Source: Sinorhizobium sojae CCBAU 05684 (GTDB lineage: Bacteria; Pseudomonadota; Alphaproteobacteria; Rhizobiales; Rhizobiaceae). From it: a DNA stretch of 64,000 nt. Positions 56,090 to 64,000 of this stretch are shown piece by piece. Under the pieces are notes generated by a model. The model was given only the letters and a program-made list of their open reading frames with translations, ran no database searches and was not told the DNA's origin. Every line of letters begins with the position of its first letter. The first letter of the stretch is position 1. The stretch is taken from assembly GCF_002288525.1 (NCBI RefSeq), contig NZ_CP023068.1:1116001-1180000 (forward strand), read 5' to 3'. The translations under genes were made by a program, and so were the position numbers.

Positions 56090-56681
56090 CACGGTTTGGC
56101 TGGCTCTCTCCCCGGCTCAACACCATCGGTGGCATATTGTTCCGGAAAGCTGCGCCTGCGGCAGTTGCGGCGGGCGCAAGAGGGGCCATTGCCAAGGGCG
56201 AAAGCGTGCTCGAAACTCTTCCCGTACTGCCGCACCGGCGGCGACCCGCTGCTCAGTGAGTCCCGCCAACTTGAGCTCGACATCGCGTAGTTCCGCTCCA
56301 CGTTCGCCTGCCCCCCATCAAAAAGCTTGATGGTGTCGCCGCCGCCTCGGTCGAAACAACTGAATGATCCATGATCCCTCCTCCATACATTTCCGGACGT
56401 GAGCCCAGGAGGCGCCGCGGGGTGCGGGAATCCCTTGAGCTTCGTCCCTCGAGTGAATATGGAAACAGGTCGCATATCGCTGCGCTTGATACTACTACAG
56501 CTAACGCCGTCTCATCAGCCGGGCTTTGGCCGCGCCAGCGGTCGTCGTTCTGATGACGGCAGCAACTTCGGAAGCGTGCGGCTTGCGAGTTCACCGCATC
56601 GACGCGAGTATCCCCGCCACCCTCCTCAGGGCTGCTATGACAAGCAGCCGGCGGCGCGATCCGACCGAAGTAAGGCTCCTC
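56090..56681. other. 592-base gap upstream of treY, with a strong ribosome site and short open frame
   Basis: No recognisable gene. On the - strand an ATG at 56372 is preceded by GGAGGAGGGATC, an excellent ribosome site, but its frame closes after 39 codons (TGA at 56253). A one-base shift inside it leads into a further plausible stretch (reading AGERGAELRDVELKLAGL). This may be a decayed gene just upstream of treY; I cannot name its family. Confidence 0.4.
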
Positions 56682-58799
56682 TCAGGCGTTCACACCTCGG
56701 CGAATCGGCGACGGCGCAGCATCCTCCACATCTACCGACCGGTGGTGGCCGGACGGGTACCCGATCATTTCCCACGGGGCCGGCCCGCCCTGCGTCGCGA
56801 GTTCGACATTGGGCGACGGTCTGCCAAGCAGAAATCCCTGGCCTTCATCGCAACCTTCCGCGCGGAGGATCGCTATTTGGTCTTCCGTCTCGATCCCCTC
56901 CGCCAGGACCGGGATGTCCAAGCTCTTGCCAAGCGTCAGAACGGCTCTGACGATCGCTTTGGATTGTCGATCGCGCTCGATACCCTCGACGAAGGCACGG
57001 TCGAGCTTGATCTTGTCGAACGGGTAGCTCCGCAGGGTCTCTAGAGAAGAATAGCCGCTGCCGAAATCATCGAGTGCAACGCCCACCCCAAGCGCCTTGA
57101 TTTGCCGCATGATGTGGAGTGACCGTGTCTTGTCCCTGATGAGCGCGGTCTCGGTGAGTTCGAGTTCGAGGCGGTGCGGCGGCAGCCCGGTCTCTATCAG
57201 CACCTCCTGGACGAGGCGCGGCAAGTTGGCGTCCATGAACTGGACCGCCGAAACATTGACCGCAACCCGGCAGGGAGACGCCCAGGTGGCAGCGTCCTGG
57301 CAGGCCCGACGCAGGACCCAGGCTCCAAGCGGGGTGACGAGGCCATTTTCCTCGGCGACGGGAATGAACTCCGACGGAGGAATCGATCCGAATTGAGGGT
57401 GGGTCCAGCGCAGCAGGGCCTCATAGCCGCGAACCTCGCCGCTCGATAGCGACATCTGCACCTGGTAGTAGATACCGAGCTGATCATGCTCAAGCGCGTT
57501 GCGCAACGCTTCCGCCAGCTTTCGGCGCTTGCGCACGGTCTCGCCGATCCCAGCATCGTAGAAGCACACCGATTCGAGAAATGCGTGCTTGGCGTGATAC
57601 ATGGCCAAATCTGCGTCGTTGATCAGTTCGTCAAGGTCCTCCGCATCGTCGGGCCAGATCGCCGCGCCAATGCTCGCTCCGACTTCCGCATCCATGCTGC
57701 TAATGCGCATCGGCCGATTGAAAACGTCCGACAGTCGGCTCGCAAAGGCGTGCACTTCGCTCCGATCGACGAACGGTTTGACAGCAGCGAATTCGTCGCC
57801 GCCAAGCCGAGCCACGAATTCGCCGTCTTCAAGAGAGTCTGCCATGCGACTCGCGACGATGCGCAAGGCCTCGTCGCCGGCGCTGTGACCGAGCGTGTCG
57901 TTAATCTCTTTGAAGCGGTTAAGGTCGACGCAGATGATGGCGAATTTCGTGTCCCCTGCCCTGGCATCGCCAATACTCCTTTTCAGGCAGTCGTTGAAAC
58001 TCGAACGGTTGGGGAGACCGGTCAGGGCGTCATGCGCAGCAAGGTGGCGCAGCCGCTCGCGGGAATCGGCCTGCGCATTCGTGTCAATCAGATAGCTCGC
58101 CAGGCCGGCCCCCAGAATGATCAGTGCCGCCACGGCAATGGCGAGAGCGAGCGCCACAACTGCCTGAGCGTCGATGTCAGGAAAGCTGCCCGCCACCGGC
58201 GTCACGCGGAATGCCGCCATCGCTGTAAAATGCAGGCTGACAATGCCGGTCACCAGTAGCGCGGGTGCAATCCAGGAGCGTCCCGCTCCGACCGGGCGGA
58301 GCCACGTCAGCGCCACGGATACAGTCGAGAACATGACGGTCAGCAGGATCGAGGCGACCACATATCCAAGCTCCCATTCGACGAGGCCCACGACGCGGTA
58401 GGCGAACATGCCGGTGTAATGCATCGCGGAAAACGCAAGACCCGCCATGGCACCCCCGAGTGCGGGAAATACACGGCTCATTCGGATTCCACTGACGAGA
58501 AAGCTTGCGAACAGGCCAGCCATGGCGATCACCAGGGACAGGATTGTGAGTGGCGCATCAATCGAAACGGGCGCTGGCGTTTCATAGGCCAGCATCGCGA
58601 CGAAATGGGTCGCCCACACCCCTCCACCCCCGGCCACCGACGCAAGAAATTGCCAGCCTACACGCTGACCGTCGGGGGCATCCACCGAGCGGCGCAACAG
58701 CCTCAGGGTGACTGCCGAGCCAAAGAGACACACAAGGGCCGCGACGAGGACAAGGCCCAGATTGTGATCGACGGCAATACAATTGAGAACGGTTACCAT
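56682..58799 (-). CDS. MHYT-GGDEF-EAL membrane protein of cyclic-di-GMP signalling
   Basis: 705 residues. Residues ~1-240 form an MHYT sensor of about seven helices with three motifs (THFVAM, SAMHYTGM, SLHFTAM) that may bind copper or sense diatomic gases. The diguanylate cyclase domain (~255-410) has an intact active loop RLGGDEFA and the start HDALTGLPNRSSF. The phosphodiesterase domain (~425-665) has YEALLRW, NVSAVQF, LELTETALIRD, DDFGSGYSSL and LAEGIETEDQ, all intact. Both activities look possible. Rhizobial relatives affect motility and polysaccharide output. Confidence 0.93.
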   Translation of the reverse strand: MVTVLNCIAVDHNLGLVLVAALVCLFGSAVTLRLLRRSVDAPDGQRVGWQFLASVAGGGGVWATHFVAMLAYETPAPVSIDAPLTILSLVIAMAGLFASFLVSGIRMSRVFPALGGAMAGLAFSAMHYTGMFAYRVVGLVEWELGYVVASILLTVMFSTVSVALTWLRPVGAGRSWIAPALLVTGIVSLHFTAMAAFRVTPVAGSFPDIDAQAVVALALAIAVAALIILGAGLASYLIDTNAQADSRERLRHLAAHDALTGLPNRSSFNDCLKRSIGDARAGDTKFAIICVDLNRFKEINDTLGHSAGDEALRIVASRMADSLEDGEFVARLGGDEFAAVKPFVDRSEVHAFASRLSDVFNRPMRISSMDAEVGASIGAAIWPDDAEDLDELINDADLAMYHAKHAFLESVCFYDAGIGETVRKRRKLAEALRNALEHDQLGIYYQVQMSLSSGEVRGYEALLRWTHPQFGSIPPSEFIPVAEENGLVTPLGAWVLRRACQDAATWASPCRVAVNVSAVQFMDANLPRLVQEVLIETGLPPHRLELELTETALIRDKTRSLHIMRQIKALGVGVALDDFGSGYSSLETLRSYPFDKIKLDRAFVEGIERDRQSKAIVRAVLTLGKSLDIPVLAEGIETEDQIAILRAEGCDEGQGFLLGRPSPNVELATQGGPAPWEMIGYPSGHHRSVDVEDAAPSPIRRGVNA

Positions 58800-58973
58800 T
58801 GGACAACGCCACCCTAGAATGTCTCCGTCCTCGCATAGACGGTACAGATTACCGTTCAGTTAGGATGGAGCAGCGGTCGGGCGAAGGGCCAACTGTGTCT
58901 TGGACGTGATCTTCTTTGATGTGTGCTGAATCGCTCGGGCGATCCAGTCTTGGCCGGATCACCCGACCCGGGT

Positions 58974-59205
58974 GCTACTCCAGTCCGCGTCGGAGCGTCC
59001 GGTCCTGAAGCTTCTTCATGGTCGTGCTTATAGCGGGCGGTCGTGGTCAACGTCGCGTGTCCGAGAAGAACCTGAATCACCCGCACATCGGTGTTGGCTT
59101 CCAAAAGGTGGGTGGCAAAGCAGTGCCGCAGGGTGTGCAGCGGCGCGGGCTTGGCGATCCCGGCCAGAGTTACGAGATCACTCATCTGCAATCGCAGCCC
59201 ACGCG
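58974..59205 (-). pseudogene. tyrosine recombinase (integrase) C-terminal remnant, frameshifted
   Basis: Only the catalytic C-terminus is present: [20 protein letters not shown] (box II His and Arg), [20 protein letters not shown] (GH) and TTTARYKH with the nucleophile Tyr. The N-terminal domain and the box I Arg are missing. Shortly after the Tyr the frame shifts: one base over it continues [14 protein letters not shown] then TAG (58974). The sequence resembles the site-specific integrases that travel with rhizobial insertion elements. The surrounding stretch 58800-59376 has no other gene. Confidence 0.75.
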
Positions 59206-59376
59206 ACCAGTCCAGCCCCCTCCGTCGGATTCCCATCATGCGGGCCGAATTGCGCCGGTAACAATGAATGCTTGCGTCTGGACGCAACACGCATCAGAAG
59301 GGGAGGTAGTGGCCCGGGCGGTCAGCGCTGATGTCACGTCGCGGATCGTAAGCAAGGTGGCGAAGAGCTCATAAGA

Positions 59377-60180
59377 CTACCGCTCGTTCGAAAGAAACTG
59401 CCTGAAGCGCTCGGACCTTGGCTTTCGAAAAACTTCGGCAGGGTGCCCCTCTTCCTCGACAACGCCCTTGTGCAGAAACACAACTCTACTGGATACGTCG
59501 CGTGCGAAAGCCATCTCGTGGGTGACCACGAGCATAGTTCGGCCTTCTTCAGCGAGTGAACGCATGACCTTCAGCACTTCGCCGACAAGCTCCGGATCGA
59601 GTGCGGATGTCGGCTCATCGAAGAGCATGACCTTCGGTCGTTGCGCTAGCGCACGCGCGATTGCGGCCCGTTGCTGTTGCCCGCCAGACAGGTGCCCAGG
59701 GTAGAAATTGCGTTTGTCGCCGATACCGACCCGCTCGAGTAGAGCCTCCGCCTCTTCAATGCATTCAGCGCGATTGCGCTTTTGTACGTGCACGGGGGCT
59801 TCGATGACGTTCTCGAGTATCGTCATGTGCGACCACAGATTGAAACTTTGGAATACCATTCCAATGTGTTCGCGCAGGCGATCGACCTGCCGCCGATCGG
59901 CTGGCTCGGTCTTGTATCGCCCTTTTTTCAACCGGAACATTTCACCGCCGATACGGACTTCACCGCTGTCGGGCACTTCGAGCATATTGATGCACCTTAA
60001 CATCGTCGACTTTCCGGATCCGGATGAGCCGAGAATCGAGATCACCTCTCCTTCCTGGGCTTCGAGGGAAACTCCCTTCAAAACCTCAAGCGGACCAAAG
60101 CGTTTGCGGAGGTCCTTGACCGAGACGGCGGCTGCGCTGTTCTTGTTGTCAGCCGTGAGAAACGTTCCCCTGTCAGACAT
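59377..60180 (-). CDS. polar amino acid/opine ABC transporter ATP-binding protein (HisP/OccP-like)
   Basis: 267 residues. Walker [11 protein letters not shown]-loop [20 protein letters not shown], signature LSGGQQQR, Walker [17 protein letters not shown] and H-loop VTHEMAFA. The longer [16 protein letters not shown] insert after Walker A is typical of OccP/HisP-type ATPases for octopine, nopaline, histidine or arginine. Eleven bases beyond the second permease; last gene of its operon. Confidence 0.92.
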   Translation of the reverse strand: MSDRGTFLTADNKNSAAAVSVKDLRKRFGPLEVLKGVSLEAQEGEVISILGSSGSGKSTMLRCINMLEVPDSGEVRIGGEMFRLKKGRYKTEPADRRQVDRLREHIGMVFQSFNLWSHMTILENVIEAPVHVQKRNRAECIEEAEALLERVGIGDKRNFYPGHLSGGQQQRAAIARALAQRPKVMLFDEPTSALDPELVGEVLKVMRSLAEEGRTMLVVTHEMAFARDVSSRVVFLHKGVVEEEGHPAEVFRKPRSERFRQFLSNER

Positions 60181-60191
60181 ACGTACTCCCG

Positions 60192-60896
60192 TTATGCCAG
60201 AGTTGGTGGCCTCATGCGGAGATGGGGCGAGAGCCAGAATTCAATGATCATCATCAAACGCGTGACGAGGAAGGTGATCGCAAGATAGATCGCACCGGCG
60301 ACGATGAAGACCTCGAAGGCTCGGAAGCTGTCGGCAATCAGCTTCCCCGCAAGGCCGGTGACCTCCATGATGGTGATCACGGAGGCCAGCGCCGTTGCCT
60401 TGAGCATCAAGATGACCTCGTTGCCGTAGGCTGGAAGTGCATGCCGGATGGCGATTGGCAGAACGATGCGCCTGAACAGAAGCGGGCCCGACATGCCGCA
60501 GGCACGTGCTGCCTCAACCTGCTGGACGGAAACTGCCTGCAAGCCCCCGCGGAAAATCTCGCTGGTATAGGCCGCCGTGTTCAGCGTCAGTGCGATCACC
60601 GCACACCAATAGGGCTCGCGAAAGATTGCCCAGAGGCCGATTTCCTGCAGCATCGGTCGGAATTGCCCGAGACCGTAATAGATGAGGAACATCTGCACGA
60701 GCAACGGCGACCCTCGGAAGACGAAGACGTAGCCCCGGGTGAAACCACGGCCGACCGGCCCTCCGACCACCGCAAGAAGCGAGAGAAAAAACGCAAGGAT
60801 GCCGCCAGCAAAAATGGACGTCACGGCGAGCTCCAGTGTGAGCGGCACGCCCGTCAGGAGGATGAGAAACGTCTCCCACATGAATGCAATGTCCAT
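60192..60896 (-). CDS. polar amino acid/opine ABC transporter permease (HisM/OccM-like)
   Basis: 234 residues from ATG 60896, overlapping the upstream permease stop by one base (TGATG); the longer frame is rejected. Five helices and the conserved [39 protein letters not shown], the coupling loop [20 protein letters not shown] and [20 protein letters not shown]. It pairs with the HisQ-like permease. Confidence 0.92.
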   Translation of the reverse strand: MDIAFMWETFLILLTGVPLTLELAVTSIFAGGILAFFLSLLAVVGGPVGRGFTRGYVFVFRGSPLLVQMFLIYYGLGQFRPMLQEIGLWAIFREPYWCAVIALTLNTAAYTSEIFRGGLQAVSVQQVEAARACGMSGPLLFRRIVLPIAIRHALPAYGNEVILMLKATALASVITIMEVTGLAGKLIADSFRAFEVFIVAGAIYLAITFLVTRLMMIIEFWLSPHLRMRPPTLA

Positions 60897-61621
60897 CACA
60901 GAGAACTCCGGGTGCCGCGCATGGTTCTCGCTTCCAAATGGCGGAAGGCGATCGACGATGCCCAGGTGATGACGAGATAAAGGACGATGGCAGTCAGGTA
61001 GAACTCGAATGGGCGCCGCGTCGATCCGGCCGCGATCTGAGATTGCCGCAGAAGTTCCACGAGGCCGGTGATGGAAATCAGCGCCGACTCCTTCAGCACG
61101 AGTTGCCACGTATTGCCCAGTCCGGGAATGGCGTAGCGCAGCACCAGGGGCGCGACGATGCGGCGAAACTTCGGCCAGGGCCGCATCCCGACCGCACTCG
61201 CCGCCTCGAGTTCGCCGCCGGCGACGGACTTGAAGGCACCGCGAAACACTTCGGATTGATATGCAGCGGAAACCACGCCGAGCGCCAATGTGCCAGTGAG
61301 GAAGGCCGGCATGCCGATGAAGCCTTCATAGCCAAAGAGACCGCCGAGGGACCCCAGAAACGCACTGCCGCCAAAATAGAAGAGGTAGATGACAAGCAGA
61401 TCGGGCACGCCGCGGAGCACGGTCGTGTAACCATCCGCCAGCCAGCGGAGCACGATGTACCGCGACAGCTTCATGAAAGTGACGACCGATCCGAGGAGCG
61501 TCCCAGTCAGGAAGCCGCAGACCGAGACCCCGAGGGTCATGGCCGATGCACTAAGGAGCAATGCGCCCCAACCGGTCTCGCCGAAGCCGACGAGCGCCAA
61601 ATACCTGTCGATGAGTTCCAT
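60896..61621 (-). CDS. polar amino acid/opine ABC transporter permease (HisQ/OccQ-like)
   Basis: 241 residues: start MELIDRYLALVGFGETGWGA, TLGVSVCGFLTGTLLGSVVT, VLRGVPDLLVIYLFYFGG, the coupling loop EVFRGAFKSVAGGELEAASA and LKESALISITGLVELLRQSQ. The LVIYLFYFGG form is usual for OccQ/NocQ-type permeases. It starts 30 bases after the GntR gene stop. Confidence 0.92.
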   Translation of the reverse strand: MELIDRYLALVGFGETGWGALLLSASAMTLGVSVCGFLTGTLLGSVVTFMKLSRYIVLRWLADGYTTVLRGVPDLLVIYLFYFGGSAFLGSLGGLFGYEGFIGMPAFLTGTLALGVVSAAYQSEVFRGAFKSVAGGELEAASAVGMRPWPKFRRIVAPLVLRYAIPGLGNTWQLVLKESALISITGLVELLRQSQIAAGSTRRPFEFYLTAIVLYLVITWASSIAFRHLEARTMRGTRSSL

Positions 61622-61651
61622 GCGTGTCCCCGCCCATCTGCTCCCGGCAGA

Positions 61652-62350
61652 TCAGTCGATAGTCCGTCGGTGCGCCCAAATGCGCTGCAGTTTCGACATG
61701 TTCTTGAGGGAGCTCTGAACATGCGCCCGCGCAGCCGCTTCGGCCGCTTCGGGGTCGCGCGCGCAGATAGCATCGGCAATGGCGCGGTGCTCATCCAGAT
61801 CGGTGTGTTCGAGATCCACCCAGAGAACCTCGAGCCAGAGCGCCAGCCGCAGCTGTTGATAGACCTGCTCGCTCAAGCGAGTGAGCGCATCATTGCGCGC
61901 CGCCTCCAGGATGACCCGGTGGATGTAGAGACCGAGATCGAGGTTTCGCGCCGCATCGGAAGGCGTGTCCTTGGCGCTTTCCTTGAGCTCGACCATCTGC
62001 GCGATGACGCCGCGGAGCCTGTCGAGGTCTTCTTCCGTCGCCGTGGCGCAGGCGAGCCGGGCCGCACAGACATCGAGAGCCTCCCGGACGACCAGGAGGT
62101 TGCAGAAGGCGGTGATATCCAGGTCGGATACCGTATAGCCGAGGTTTCTTTGGCCGACCACCAATCCCTCCTCTTCAAGCTTCATCAAAGCTTCGCGAAG
62201 AGGCGTGCGGCTAACCCCCAGTCTCGTTGCGAGGGCGTTTTCGGAAAGTCGCTCGGAAGGCCGCAGCTGTCCGGTGAGGATCAAATCCTTCAGTCGAGCA
62301 TATGTCGTTTCACGCAGCGAGGCGCGCGGTTCCTTTTTGCCGAGTGTCAA
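61652..62350 (-). CDS. GntR-family regulator, FadR (FCD) subfamily
   Basis: 232 residues. Winged helix: SLRETTYARLKDLILTGQLR, SERLSENALATRLGVSRTPL, REALMKLEEEGLV. FCD domain: LLVVREALDVCAARLACA, with the metal His in GLYIHRVILEAARNDAL and a late DEHRAIADAICARDPEAA. The start is TTG at 62350. It leads the operon with the transporter genes and faces the ureohydrolase gene across a 190-base gap, so it probably regulates both. Confidence 0.9.
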   Translation of the reverse strand: MTLGKKEPRASLRETTYARLKDLILTGQLRPSERLSENALATRLGVSRTPLREALMKLEEEGLVVGQRNLGYTVSDLDITAFCNLLVVREALDVCAARLACATATEEDLDRLRGVIAQMVELKESAKDTPSDAARNLDLGLYIHRVILEAARNDALTRLSEQVYQQLRLALWLEVLWVDLEHTDLDEHRAIADAICARDPEAAEAAARAHVQSSLKNMSKLQRIWAHRRTID

Positions 62351-62445
62351 ACCAAATCCCCTTTCATCGTCCGCGGGCTAAATTCCGGACCGCCGTGAAG
62401 AACGATATCGATTTTCCGCTTGCCAGATCAAGTGGAATACGAATA

Positions 62446-62453
62446 TGTATACA
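62446..62453. promoter_or_regulatory. TGTATACA palindrome, candidate GntR operator
   Basis: A perfect 8-base palindrome inside an AT-rich patch (ATATGTATACAACA) in the divergent gap between the GntR gene and the ureohydrolase gene. Many FCD-subfamily GntR proteins bind GTATAC-centred sites. It lies 88 bases before the ureohydrolase start. Confidence 0.45.
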
Positions 62454-62540
62454 ACATTGCCCACAGCATTCAATCGGATTTTATCGAGAAGCCGAATCAT
62501 CAAGACCCGGTGGACCGAACGAGCGATTGGAGGATTTTGA

Positions 62541-64000
<1,460 letters not shown>

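Noticed and set aside
60884-62398. 504-residue open frame on the + strand
   Set aside because: Antisense to the HisQ-like permease and GntR genes, which have full family signatures.

Overview
The window is GC-rich, densely coded alphaproteobacterial DNA. Gene content and order look like a Sinorhizobium/Ensifer secondary replicon of the S. meliloti pSymB type. The placement rests on remembered gene order (opp, cbbA, msbA2 cluster, gabT/gabD, htpG, phoCDET, phnMN, hut; pcaDCHGB beside treY) and was not tested by search. No rRNA, tRNA or CRISPR array was seen. The only mobile trace is a tyrosine-recombinase remnant near 59.1 kb.

Layout. 1-2.4 kb: end of an ABC-2 permease, an orphan Phd-type antitoxin with a shifted C-terminus, and a hydrolase plus ring-cleaving dioxygenase pair of the MhqD/MhqO type. 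2.8-8.1 kb: oppABC with a fused oppDF ATPase. 8.8-9.8 kb: class II fructose-bisphosphate aldolase. 9.9-15.0 kb: surface-polysaccharide cluster (acyltransferase, two glycosyltransferases, MsbA2-type exporter). 15.4-19.4 kb: a MerR-XRE-cupin regulator divergent from gabT, then gabD. 19.5-21.4 kb: htpG. 21.7-28.8 kb: phosphate/phosphonate uptake (phnCDEE, also called phoCDET) followed by a DUF1045 protein, phnM and phnN. 29.0-34.3 kb: hutIHGU. 34.5 kb: a 53-residue membrane protein. 35.0-44.7 kb: a hexuronate module (uxaC, TRAP dctPQM, kdgF, kduI, kduD, uxuB, uxuA) with a divergent GntR regulator. 44.7-48.5 kb: a second TRAP system whose small permease carries an N-terminal TM2 domain and coiled coil. 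48.6-53.5 kb: pcaQ divergent from pcaDCHGB. 53.5-58.8 kb: treY and an MHYT-GGDEF-EAL protein. 59.4-64.0 kb: an opine/polar amino-acid ABC transporter, a GntR regulator, an agmatinase-family ureohydrolase and the start of a binding protein.

As a whole this is a scavenging and catabolic region for a soil and plant-associated bacterium. Protocatechuate goes to beta-ketoadipate. Pectin- and hexuronate-derived sugars go to 2-keto-3-deoxygluconate. Histidine goes to glutamate and formate, GABA to succinate, and a guanidino compound probably to urea plus an amine. Phosphorus, peptides and probably 2-oxo acids are imported.

Control sites visible in the DNA include a perfect PcaQ box, a HutC-like palindrome, a Pho-box-like repeat and inverted repeats beside three local regulators. 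The best leads for something less described are the TM2-DctQ fusion, the three-domain gabT regulator with its inverted repeat, the periplasmic insert in the second PhnE, and a palindromic repeat between pcaC and pcaH.
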